DNA of 64,000 nt, from contig OZ244860.1 in the NCBI GenBank assembly GCA_965221035.1, positions 1,240,001 through 1,304,000 of the forward strand, written 5' to 3'. Under the pieces are notes generated by a model. The model was not told the DNA's origin. It made no database searches and saw nothing but the letters and a program-made list of their open reading frames with translations. Origin of the DNA: UBA6522 sp965221035. GTDB lineage: Bacteria; Pseudomonadota; Gammaproteobacteria; Steroidobacterales; Rariloculaceae. Both the position numbers and the translations under genes were made by a program. Within the stretch, counting starts at the first letter, position 1. Every line of letters starts with the position of its first letter. Below are positions 44,583 through 52,934 of this stretch, in pieces.

Positions 44583-45017
44583 GTGTTCGTGGACACTAAC
44601 GTTATTGTCCGGGCGCGCTTTGCTGCAGCACCCAAGCATGCCTTGGCCCGACGGCGGTTGCAGGAAGCGGCGGACAAAGGTGAAACGCTTCGGATCAGCC
44701 GTCAGGTTCTTCGCGAATATCTCGCCACGGTCACCCGACATCAATCCTGGTCACCGGCAGTCGCCATGAGCACGGCCTTGGCGGACGTGGCTGTACTCCA
44801 GTCGGCGTTTGAGATTCTTGAGGATAGCGCGAAAGTGACCGCTACTCTGGTGAAACTGTGTGGGGAAGTGCCCGTCGCGGGACGGCAAGTTCACGATGCC
44901 AACATCGCTGCGACCATGCTGGCCAACGGCGAGCGGCGCTTGCTGACGTTTAATCCCGCCGATTTTCGCCGTTTTGGCGAGCGAATCCAACTGATCGACA
45001 TGGAGTCGCAACCATGA
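44583..45017 (+). CDS. PIN-domain nuclease (VapC-like)
   Basis: A 144-aa PIN protein. The acidic active-site residues are present: D4 (FVDTNVIVRA), E45 (REYLATV), D105 (VHDANIAATM), with N124 and D127 (LTFNPADF) as the fourth position. PIN domains are Mg2+-dependent ribonucleases, often toxins. No typical VapB antitoxin is adjacent; the upstream DUF7662 protein or the downstream ATPase would have to restrain it. The GTG at 44583 is the start; its stop overlaps the DUF499 ATG (ATGA), so it is translationally coupled to the ATPase. Confidence 0.88.
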   Translation: MFVDTNVIVRARFAAAPKHALARRRLQEAADKGETLRISRQVLREYLATVTRHQSWSPAVAMSTALADVAVLQSAFEILEDSAKVTATLVKLCGEVPVAGRQVHDANIAATMLANGERRLLTFNPADFRRFGERIQLIDMESQP

Positions 45018-48000
45018 GCAGGAGAAACGCGGAGAAAACGGCACTCGCCGCCAAAAATCGGGTCGAGCAGGCGCTGGAAGCGCTCCGCACCGGCCTCGGT
45101 CAATATGTTGGCAAGCACATGCGTGATCGACACGGCGCACACTGGCGACACTACGCGAGCCGGGCGAGCGGAGGTGAGCGAGGCGGAGAACTCGACGTCT
45201 ATGCGCTTCTAAAGACCCTGCTCGAAAACTGGAACGACCTGTTCCGGCACGACGATAGGCTTAGAAAGGCACGGAGCTTTGTGTCGCTGGCGATGGACGC
45301 GCGCAACAGCGCCGCGCATTTCTCCGGAGCCATGCCGGCGCATGAAGCACTGCGCCACCTCGATGCCCTGCGGGAATTGTCAGAGGCAGTGGGCGCCGGT
45401 GAGCAGACTAAGATTATCCAGGCACTCTACGACGAGCAGCGCGCGGCAAACGGAGTGACGGCCCCGGCTCAGTCCGAGTTGCAGATGCTCGACGAACCGC
45501 CCGCACCGGGGCAGCTTCGCCCATGGCGCAAGGTTTGCGAACCGCACCCGGACGTTCTCGAATCGCGCTTTTCCGATGCCGAGTTTGCTGCGAACCTGGC
45601 GCAGGTGGATCGGGGCGAAGGTTCGGAGGAGTACGTTGACCCCGCGGCGTTCTTCCGTATCACCTACGCCACCGAAGGCTTGCGGAGCACACTGACAGCG
45701 GTCGTTCAGCGGCTGGCCGGCGAGGGCGGCGACCCTGTAATCGGTCTGCAGACCAATTTCGGAGGCGGCAAAACCCACACTCTGCTGGCGCTCCACCACC
45801 TCGCCGGAGCGTCGGAGTCCGGCTACAACGCCACAAAATTATCCGGCATGGCGCCGATATTGGAGGCTGCGGGCGTCGGGGAATTGGGAAGGGTCAAACG
45901 CGCGGTGTTTGTGGGAACGGACAAGGGCACCGCCGAGGCCATGCACACGGAGGGCGACCGCGAGGTCCGAACTCTCTGGGGTTATCTGGCCTGGCGGCTC
46001 GGTGGTTGGAAAGCCGTCGAGTCCATCGCCGCGTCGGAGGCGGCACGGACCAACCCGGGGTCCGAACTCTTGATACCGATCCTGCGTGATGCCGCACCCT
46101 GCCTCATCCTGATGGACGAGGTCGTGGCTTTCGCGCGCCAGCTGCGCGGATTGGAATACGATGCCTTCCATGCCTTCATCCAGTCGCTCACCGAAGCGGC
46201 GGCGGCAGTGGACCGGGCCGTGGTGGTCGGTTCGTTGCCGGAGTCGGGCACCGAGGTCGGCGACGAACAGGGCCGCGACGCGCTGCAGCGGCTGGAGAAG
46301 ATTTTCGGTCGCGTGCAGTCGGCGTGGACCCCGGCAAGCGGCATCGAGACCTTCGAGATTGTGCGACGACGCTTGTTTCAACCGCTTGATGAAGCCGGAG
46401 AGACAGCGCGGGATGAGACCATCCGTGCGTTTCGTGGCTTTTACTGGCAGAACCGGGCCGACTTTCCGCCGGAGGTTCGCGAAGCGGCTTATGAGGAACA
46501 GATGCGCCGAGCCTATCCCCTGCACCCGGAGGTGCTGAGGCGGTTCTCCGGGGACTGGTCCGTTCTGGAAAAATTCCAGCGCACCCGCGGCATTCTCAAG
46601 ATCATGGCCAATGCGGTATATGCGCTGTGGAGCGGCCAAAGCAATGCGCCGCTGATTACGCCGGCCACGCTGCCGTTCGGCGACGCAAAGGTCCGCACCG
46701 CGCTGCTGGAACCGCTCGACCGTGCTTTCGGCCCAATCCTGCAATCGGAAGTGGATGGCGACCAGTCCCTGACGGCGCGAATAGAGGCGCAGCGCCCGCG
46801 TTTGCTCAAGGCGCGTGCGGCGACGCTCGCGGCGCGTGCGGTGTTCTTCGCGACGGCGCCCCACGGCGGTGCCGCGCGGGGCGGCATGGCCGGAGCCGAC
46901 CTTCGGCTCGCCTGCGCCCAGCCTGGCGACCAGCTCGCCATCTTCGGCGAGGCGCTGCAGGAGATCGCATCGCGCTCGGCGCATCTCTACCGGGATGGCG
47001 ACAGTTACTGGTTCTCCCCGCAACCTACGCTGAACAAGCTGGCCACCGACCGGGCCCAGGACGTAAGCGACGAGGATGCCGACCGGCGCCTCGTCTCGAT
47101 GCTTCGGGAGGAGCAGCGTGGACGGGCCGGGTTCCCCCGAGTGCACGCAGCGCCCGACAATCCCGCCGATGTGGAGGACCGCCGTTCCACCGCCTTGGTC
47201 ATTTTGCCTCCTTCGGCGCCCCATGACGCGAGCCTTGGCGCAAAATCATCAGCGGTCGCCGCGGCGAGCGAGGTATTGGAGCGCAGGGGAAGCGGACAAC
47301 GCCGCTACCGCAACGCCCTGGTTTTCGTGGCCGCCGACGCGTCGAATGTCACGGCGGCGCGCGAGAACGCCCGGCGCGAACGGGCATGGCAGTCAATACT
47401 CAACGACGCCGACCTGAGAGAAAACCTTACCCAGGCACAGACGGGCGATGCCGAAACGCAAGCGCGACGCAGCTACGAGGCGCTGCTACAGAGTATTCGG
47501 AGAGCCTGGGTGCATGTGCTATTCCCTGCGGCACCCGACGAAATTGGCGATGGCGGCACTGGAAGCGTCGGCTACGTCATGCGTTCGACGCGCCTGGTGA
47601 ACCGTGGCGGCGCGAAAGGCGTCCCGCAGGCGGTTTGGGACAAGGTTAGCGCTGACGGCACCATCATCGACAAGATGGGGCCTGCCAATCTGGCGCAATG
47701 CCTGGAACCTGTCTGGCCGGCGGACAGCCCGCACATCGAGATCGCACAAATCCACGACTGGCTGGCCTCATATGTATACCTGCCGCGGCTCCGAGACGAG
47801 GTAACGTTTGAAGACGCCCTTCAGCGGTTGGTGGAGGACTTCGCCAGTCCTTTCGTCTACGCGTCGGACTTCGATGAGAGTCTTGGAGCCTATCGCGGCG
47901 TAATCGACGGTGGCGCTCAGATGCCAGTGGCGCTTGAGGGCGGTCTTCTGGTGCGCCGCGAAGCGATTCGCGCCGAGGCGGCCGAGTCCACCAAGGAGGG

Positions 48001-48337
48001 AACTGATGGCTCGAACCAGGTGGACATCCAGGCCAACACCGGCGGCACGGCGCCAAGCCGAACCGATCCGGGGGTCAAGCCGAAAGACCCGCCTCCGCGC
48101 CGTTTCTTTGCAAACCTGAAAATCGACCCGGACCGTGCCGGGCTGGAGGTCGCACGCATCATGGACGGACTTCTCGTCGAATTGACCCGCGCACCGGGCA
48201 GCCGCTTGCGGATGAGCTTGGAAATCGACGGTCGCGCGGGAGAGGGCGGTTACCCAGAGGATGTCGTCGACACCGTGAAGGCCAACGCACGGGATCTCAA
48301 GCTGGACGAGGATGCCGTCGGGTTCGAGCGGGATTGA
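45014..48337 (+). CDS. DUF499 AAA ATPase with N-terminal Swt1-like HEPN domain
   Basis: An 1107-aa predicted ATPase of the DUF499/COG1483 class. Residues ~1-120 look like a Swt1-family HEPN domain with the ribonuclease-type motif R-x4-H at RNSAAH (97-102). Walker A GLQTNFGGGKTHTL (244-257) and Walker B LILMDEV (364-370) follow. The C-terminal third carries a charged linker. DUF499 proteins repeatedly neighbour DUF1156 methyltransferases and are thought to be part of anti-phage systems. It is coupled to the PIN gene upstream and ends 98 bp before trkH. It could be the sensor or motor of the system, with HEPN or PIN as effectors. Confidence 0.88.
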   Translation: MSRRNAEKTALAAKNRVEQALEALRTGLGQYVGKHMRDRHGAHWRHYASRASGGERGGELDVYALLKTLLENWNDLFRHDDRLRKARSFVSLAMDARNSAAHFSGAMPAHEALRHLDALRELSEAVGAGEQTKIIQALYDEQRAANGVTAPAQSELQMLDEPPAPGQLRPWRKVCEPHPDVLESRFSDAEFAANLAQVDRGEGSEEYVDPAAFFRITYATEGLRSTLTAVVQRLAGEGGDPVIGLQTNFGGGKTHTLLALHHLAGASESGYNATKLSGMAPILEAAGVGELGRVKRAVFVGTDKGTAEAMHTEGDREVRTLWGYLAWRLGGWKAVESIAASEAARTNPGSELLIPILRDAAPCLILMDEVVAFARQLRGLEYDAFHAFIQSLTEAAAAVDRAVVVGSLPESGTEVGDEQGRDALQRLEKIFGRVQSAWTPASGIETFEIVRRRLFQPLDEAGETARDETIRAFRGFYWQNRADFPPEVREAAYEEQMRRAYPLHPEVLRRFSGDWSVLEKFQRTRGILKIMANAVYALWSGQSNAPLITPATLPFGDAKVRTALLEPLDRAFGPILQSEVDGDQSLTARIEAQRPRLLKARAATLAARAVFFATAPHGGAARGGMAGADLRLACAQPGDQLAIFGEALQEIASRSAHLYRDGDSYWFSPQPTLNKLATDRAQDVSDEDADRRLVSMLREEQRGRAGFPRVHAAPDNPADVEDRRSTALVILPPSAPHDASLGAKSSAVAAASEVLERRGSGQRRYRNALVFVAADASNVTAARENARRERAWQSILNDADLRENLTQAQTGDAETQARRSYEALLQSIRRAWVHVLFPAAPDEIGDGGTGSVGYVMRSTRLVNRGGAKGVPQAVWDKVSADGTIIDKMGPANLAQCLEPVWPADSPHIEIAQIHDWLASYVYLPRLRDEVTFEDALQRLVEDFASPFVYASDFDESLGAYRGVIDGGAQMPVALEGGLLVRREAIRAEAAESTKEGTDGSNQVDIQANTGGTAPSRTDPGVKPKDPPPRRFFANLKIDPDRAGLEVARIMDGLLVELTRAPGSRLRMSLEIDGRAGEGGYPEDVVDTVKANARDLKLDEDAVGFERD

Positions 48338-48435
48338 TTGACCCTGTCACCAGCGCCCGTTCTTTTGCGCGGGACTTCAGCTAACATCATTGCCCGATGA
48401 TCGAACTCGATTGATGCACGGTCGGCGGGCGCAGG

Positions 48436-49890
48436 ATGCGAGCCAGGGCAACCATACAACGTGTTCTCGGACTGCTGTTGGCGATGTTCAGCGCCACGAT
48501 GCTGTTGCCAATCCTCGTGTCGCTGATCTTTGCGGACGGCCAGTGGCCCGCGTTCGCGGGGTCGTTCCTCATCATTCTTGGCGCGGGGGCGGTTACCTGG
48601 TGGCCGGTTCGGGAGCGGACCGACGAACTGCGGCTGCGCGAGGGGTTCCTGGTGGTGGCCGCGTTCTGGATCGTGCTCGGACTGTTCGGTTCCGTGCCGC
48701 TGCTGCTGGCGGGCGATCCGCGGCTCGGCTTCACCGACGCGGTGTTCGAGTCCATGTCCGGACTGACCACCACCGGGGCGACGGTGCTGACCGGGCTTGC
48801 CGACCTGCCGGAGTCGATTCTGTTCTACCGCCAGCAGCTGCAGTGGTTCGGAGGGCTGGGCATCATCGTGTTGGCCGTGGCGGTGCTGCCCATGCTGGGC
48901 GTCGGCGGCATGCAGCTGTACCGGGCGGAGACGCCCGGTCCGGTCAAGGACACCCGGCTGACGCCGCGCATCACGGAGACCGCGAAGGCGCTCTGGTATG
49001 TATACCTTGGCATCACCACGCTGTGCGCCCTGGCCTACCTGCTCGCCGGAATGGGCCCTTTCGACGCGATCTGCCACGCTTTCAGCACGGTCGCCATCGG
49101 CGGTTTTTCCACCTACGACGAGAGCTTCGGACACTTCAACAGCGTCGCCATCGAAATGGTGGCCGTGGTCTTCATGTTTGTCTCCGGAATCAACTTTTCG
49201 CTTCACTTCCTTGCCTGGCGGCACCGTTCCGTCAGACATTACCTTCAGGATCCCGAGTTTTGGGCCTACGCGAAGATGCTCGCCGTGCTGATCGTGGTGG
49301 TGGTCGTGTATCTCCAATTTCAAGGACATTACGGGACGTTTACCGAAACCCTGACGCACGGTCTGTTCCAGACCGTTTCCATCGCCACAACAACCGGATT
49401 CACCACGGCTGATTTTGCCCTTTGGCCGGGTGCGCTTCCCGCGCTGTTGATCTTTTCGAGTTTCGTCGGCGGATGCGCGGGGTCCACAGCCGGCGGAATC
49501 AAGGTGATCCGTTGGCTGTTGATGTACCGGCAGGGGCTGAGGGAAGTGCAGCGTCTGGTTCACCCCAGCGCCGAAGTTCCGGTCAAGCTCGGGTCCAAGG
49601 CCGTTCCCAACCGTGTGGTGGACGCGGTCTGGGGATTCTTCGCGGTCTATGTGGTGGTTTTCAGCGTACTGCTGCTGGTCATGATCGCCGCCGGCCTGGA
49701 TCAGGTCTCGGCCTTTTCGGCCGTGGCCGCCACCCTGAACAACCTCGGGCCCGGACTCGGTCAGGTGGCCTCCGGCTTCGGGGACGTCGGCGTCATCGAA
49801 AAATGGGCGGCCGTGTGCGGCATGCTGTTGGGCCGACTGGAGATCTTCACACTGCTTGTGCTGATCACGCCCACCTTCTGGCGACCGTGA
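48436..49890 (+). CDS. trkH: Trk potassium channel TrkH
   Basis: The K+-translocating membrane subunit of the Trk system. 484 aa with about ten transmembrane segments and four pore-loop repeats: ESMSGLTTTGATVL, STVAIGGFSTYD, TVSIATTTGFTTADF and AATLNNLGPGLG, each with the selectivity Gly. It also has the conserved VGGCAGSTAGGIKVIR. TrkA, which gates it, is encoded 12 kb upstream. The gene is followed by a TPR protein at 3 bp. Confidence 0.95.
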   Translation: MRARATIQRVLGLLLAMFSATMLLPILVSLIFADGQWPAFAGSFLIILGAGAVTWWPVRERTDELRLREGFLVVAAFWIVLGLFGSVPLLLAGDPRLGFTDAVFESMSGLTTTGATVLTGLADLPESILFYRQQLQWFGGLGIIVLAVAVLPMLGVGGMQLYRAETPGPVKDTRLTPRITETAKALWYVYLGITTLCALAYLLAGMGPFDAICHAFSTVAIGGFSTYDESFGHFNSVAIEMVAVVFMFVSGINFSLHFLAWRHRSVRHYLQDPEFWAYAKMLAVLIVVVVVYLQFQGHYGTFTETLTHGLFQTVSIATTTGFTTADFALWPGALPALLIFSSFVGGCAGSTAGGIKVIRWLLMYRQGLREVQRLVHPSAEVPVKLGSKAVPNRVVDAVWGFFAVYVVVFSVLLLVMIAAGLDQVSAFSAVAATLNNLGPGLGQVASGFGDVGVIEKWAAVCGMLLGRLEIFTLLVLITPTFWRP

Positions 49891-49892
49891 TC

Positions 49893-50228
49893 ATGGGCAT
49901 GGCATCAAGGCTGGAGGCTATACTACGCGGCGGAAACGACGGCGCGAGCTTGCGGTACGCCCTGGGTTGCGAGTACCTGAAGGCGGGCGATCCCACCAGG
50001 GCCGCCGAGCACCTTGGCAAGGCCGTCGCGCTGGAGCCGGGCTATTCGGCGGCATGGAAGCAGCTCGGGCGGGCACAGACCGACGCCGGATGGGAGGATC
50101 AGGCCATGGAAAGTTACCGGCACGGCATCCGCGCGGCGAACCAGCGCGGCGACATCCAGGCCGCCAGGGAAATGACCGTGTTTCTGAACCGGCTGCTCAA
50201 GTCCCGTCGCGACCGCCCGGAACAATGA
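49893..50228 (+). CDS. Small tetratricopeptide-repeat protein
   Basis: A 111-aa protein with two or three TPR-like helical hairpins (RYALGCEYLKAGDPTRAAEHLGKAVALEPG in pieces; AAWKQLGRAQTDAGWEDQAMESYRHGI). It probably mediates protein-protein contacts. The ATG at 49893 follows trkH by 2 bp; GTG 49887 (overlapping the trkH stop) and ATG 49899 are alternatives. Its partner is not evident. Confidence 0.8.
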   Translation: MGMASRLEAILRGGNDGASLRYALGCEYLKAGDPTRAAEHLGKAVALEPGYSAAWKQLGRAQTDAGWEDQAMESYRHGIRAANQRGDIQAAREMTVFLNRLLKSRRDRPEQ

Positions 50229-50274
50229 GACCGACAACCGGTGCACCAGACCTGAGGAGGCGGACCCGGCAATC

Positions 50275-50823
50275 ATGCGACGGCTGAAGGAGAACCTGGA
50301 GCGGTTCAGCGAACTGGTGGGATCCGCCATGGCGTGGCTCACGGTCCTGATGGTCCTCGGGACCTTCGTGATCGTGGTGCTGCGCTATGTGTTCGACCTG
50401 GGCTGGATCGCGATGCAGGAAAGCATCGTGTGGATGCACGCCGCGGTATTCATGCTGGGGGCGAGCTATACGCTCAAGCACAACGAACACGTGCGCGTCG
50501 ACATTTTCTATCGCCGCGCGACGCCGACGCGCCGGGCCTGGGTCGACGTCGCCGGAACGTTGGTCTTCCTGCTCCCGCTGGGTGCCTTCATCGCGGTGAC
50601 CAGTTGGGACTATGTGGCCACGTCGTGGGCCATCGGCGAGGCTTCCAGGGAAGCCGGCGGACTGCCATTCCCCTTTGTACCCATCATGAAGAGCCTCATA
50701 CCGGCCACGGCGGCGCTGTTGATGTTGCAGGGGGTCGCGGACCTGATCGGCGCGGTCCTCGTGTTGACCCGGACCGTCGAGCCGGACAAGGATCCAGGCG
50801 GTCCATCGAGCGAGGCGATCTGA
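50275..50823 (+). CDS. dctQ: TRAP transporter small permease (DctQ)
   Basis: The small membrane subunit of a tripartite ATP-independent periplasmic transporter. 182 aa with four hydrophobic segments and the conserved QESIVWMHAAVFMLGASYTLKHNEHVRVDIFY region in pieces. It overlaps the M subunit by one base (TGATG). The transported compound cannot be told; TRAP systems take up organic acids. Confidence 0.92.
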   Translation: MRRLKENLERFSELVGSAMAWLTVLMVLGTFVIVVLRYVFDLGWIAMQESIVWMHAAVFMLGASYTLKHNEHVRVDIFYRRATPTRRAWVDVAGTLVFLLPLGAFIAVTSWDYVATSWAIGEASREAGGLPFPFVPIMKSLIPATAALLMLQGVADLIGAVLVLTRTVEPDKDPGGPSSEAI

Positions 50824-52190
50824 TGGAATGGATCGCGTTGTTGATGTTCGGAGTCGTGGTGGCGGTGCTGCTTGCCGGCTATCCCGTGGCGTTTTCGCTC
50901 GGCGGCGTCGCGCTTCTGTTCGCCTGGATCGGAATTGGACTGGGGATCTTCGACGGTGCCTTCCTCGGCACGATGCCCAACCGCATCTACGGCATCATGA
51001 GCAACGAGACGCTGATGGCGGTGCCTCTGTTCGTGTTCATGGGCGTTACCCTGGAGCGGGCCCAGATCGCCGAAAGCCTGCTCGACAGCCTGAGCCGTCT
51101 GTTCGGCACGCTGCGGGGCGGATTGGGAATTTCGGTGACCCTGGTCGGCATGCTGCTGGCGGCCAGCACCGGCATCGTCGGCGCCACCGTGGTGACCATG
51201 GGCCTGCTGGCGCTCCCGACCATGTTGCGCCGCGGGTACGACCCGGCCGTGGCCACCGGCACCATCTGCGCCTCCGGCACGCTGGGCCAGATCATCCCGC
51301 CCTCCATCATCCTCGTGCTGCTGGGCGACGTGCTCTCCTCTGCCTACAGCCAGGCGCAACTGGACGCAGGCATATTCTCCCCGGACACCGTGTCGGTGGG
51401 CGATCTCTTCGTGGGCGCGCTGATTCCGGGTCTGGGACTCGTGGCCCTCTACATCATGTACATCATGTCCGTGGCCCTGCTCAGGCCCACCGCCATGCCT
51501 GCCCGGGAGAAGGCGGAGAAGGTGGGTTTCGGCGAACTGGCATTCGCCCTGTTTCCACCGCTGTTCCTGATTCTGGCGGTGCTTGGCTCCATCATGGGAG
51601 GCCTGGCGACTCCCACCGAGGCCGCCGGCGTGGGCGGTGTCGGAGCGCTGCTGCTGGCCCTTGGCAAGGGACAGTTTTCCCTGGCGCGCCTGGTCGACGT
51701 CATGAAAAGCACGGTGCGCGTCAGCAGCATGGTGTTCCTGATCCTGATCGGGGCATCGGTATTCTCGCTGGTGTTCCGCGGGTACGGCGGCGACCGCCTG
51801 GTGCACGAGTTGTTGGTCAGCATGCCCGGCGGGGTGGTCACCGCGATGCTCATCGTCATGTTTCTGATGTTCCTGCTGGGCTTTGTGCTCGACTTCATCG
51901 AAATCACGTTCGTCGTGGTGCCCATCGTGGCACCGATTCTGCTGTCCATGGGGATCGACCCGGTCTGGCTCGGCGTGATGATCGCCATCAACCTGCAGAC
52001 TTCGTTCCTGACGCCGCCGTTCGGATTCGCCCTGTTCTACTTGCGCGGGGTGGCGCCCGAAAGCCTGGAAACGATGGCCATCTACCGGGGGGTCATACCC
52101 TTCGTGATCATCCAGCTCGTCGGTCTGGCTGTGCTCGCCCTGTGGCCGGAGCTGGCCACCTGGCTGCCGGAGCTGGTGTACGGCGGATAA
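50823..52190 (+). CDS. dctM: TRAP transporter large permease (DctM)
   Basis: The large ion-coupled membrane subunit of the TRAP transporter, 455 aa with about twelve hydrophobic segments. Typical motifs: VPLFVFMGVTLER, ASTGIVGATVVTMGLLALP, GTLGQIIPPSIILVLLG, LGFVLDFIEITFVVVPI and NLQTSFLTPPFGFALFYL. The ATG at 50823 overlaps dctQ. No periplasmic binding protein (DctP) gene is adjacent in the window. Confidence 0.95.
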   Translation: MEWIALLMFGVVVAVLLAGYPVAFSLGGVALLFAWIGIGLGIFDGAFLGTMPNRIYGIMSNETLMAVPLFVFMGVTLERAQIAESLLDSLSRLFGTLRGGLGISVTLVGMLLAASTGIVGATVVTMGLLALPTMLRRGYDPAVATGTICASGTLGQIIPPSIILVLLGDVLSSAYSQAQLDAGIFSPDTVSVGDLFVGALIPGLGLVALYIMYIMSVALLRPTAMPAREKAEKVGFGELAFALFPPLFLILAVLGSIMGGLATPTEAAGVGGVGALLLALGKGQFSLARLVDVMKSTVRVSSMVFLILIGASVFSLVFRGYGGDRLVHELLVSMPGGVVTAMLIVMFLMFLLGFVLDFIEITFVVVPIVAPILLSMGIDPVWLGVMIAINLQTSFLTPPFGFALFYLRGVAPESLETMAIYRGVIPFVIIQLVGLAVLALWPELATWLPELVYGG

Positions 52191-52291
52191 CGTCGCCGCC
52201 GGGCGCGACGAAGAAGCACGCGGTCTGCACGCGCGGCCACACCCATGGCAACGGTCGAGAACAATGGCGTAGTCGGATATACCGCTATTGT

Positions 52292-52328
52292 AATGTCAAT
52301 TTGGTGATCGGGTCATCAAATTGACATT
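52292..52328. promoter_or_regulatory. Palindrome upstream of a broken DUF4143 gene (candidate operator)
   Basis: Arms AATGTCAATTTGGTGA (52292-52307) and TCATCAAATTGACATT (52313-52328) pair at 15 of 16 positions around a 5-base loop TCGGG. It is AT-rich against a GC-rich background and sits 28 bp before the first codon of the gene remnant, where a regulator would bind. It could also be a hairpin in the leader. Confidence 0.5.
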
Positions 52329-52356
52329 CCTGTCGCGGCAGGGATAATCCCCATGC

Positions 52357-52907
52357 ATGCTGCAACGTCACATTTCAAAAGCCGTGCTGGCGGCCGCGGC
52401 CCAGAATCCCGTAGTCACCATGACCGGTGGCTGACCGCTCTGGAAGCCGGCTTCCTCGCGGTGACGCTGCCCCCCCACAACGCCAATTTTCGCAAGCGCC
52501 TGCGGAAGCGGCCCCGGCTGCACATGCTCGACACCGGACTCACCTGTTACCTGCTCGACATCGCCGACGCGCGAACGCTGGCGCTGCACCCGTCACGTGG
52601 GGCGATTTTCGAGTCCTTCGTGGCAAGCGAACTCGTCAAGCACTTCGCCAATAGTCGTCGCACCCCACCCCTGTACTTCTGGCGCGATGCGACCGGACAC
52701 GAGATCGACATTCTGATCGACTTGGACGGCCGGTTGATTCCACTGGAAGCCAAGTCGGGAGAGACGGTGCCGCCCGACGCGGTAAGCAATCTGGCCTGGT
52801 GGACGGGCATCCCGGCGAATCCGGCCAAGGGCGGACTGCTCGTGCATGGCGGAAGCCAGAGGTTTCGATTCAAGGGCTTCGACGTGCTGCCGTGGTTCCT
52901 GGCCTGA
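52357..52907 (+). pseudogene. DUF4143-family ATPase gene, internal deletion
   Basis: Remnant of an AAA ATPase with C-terminal DUF4143 (usual length about 390-430 aa). The first 25 codons from ATG 52357 read MLQRHISKAVLAAAAQNPVV plus TMTG, the normal N-terminus right up to where the P-loop should begin, then a TGA follows at 52432. The sequence resumes in another frame as WLTALEAGFLAVTLPPHNANF and continues through the DUF4143 core (LHMLDTGLTCYLLDI, FESFVASELVKH, FWRDATGHEIDILID, LIPLEAKSG) to 52907. The whole ATPase core is missing, so this is an internal deletion of roughly 600-700 bp with frame loss. Confidence 0.8.
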
Positions 52908-52934
52908 CGAAAGGCCGGTTCCTCTGCCCAGGCC

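Noticed and set aside
45839..47224. Minus-strand frame of 461 codons inside the DUF499 gene
   Set aside because: Antisense to the ATPase with its Walker motifs; the translation is Arg-rich and without domains.
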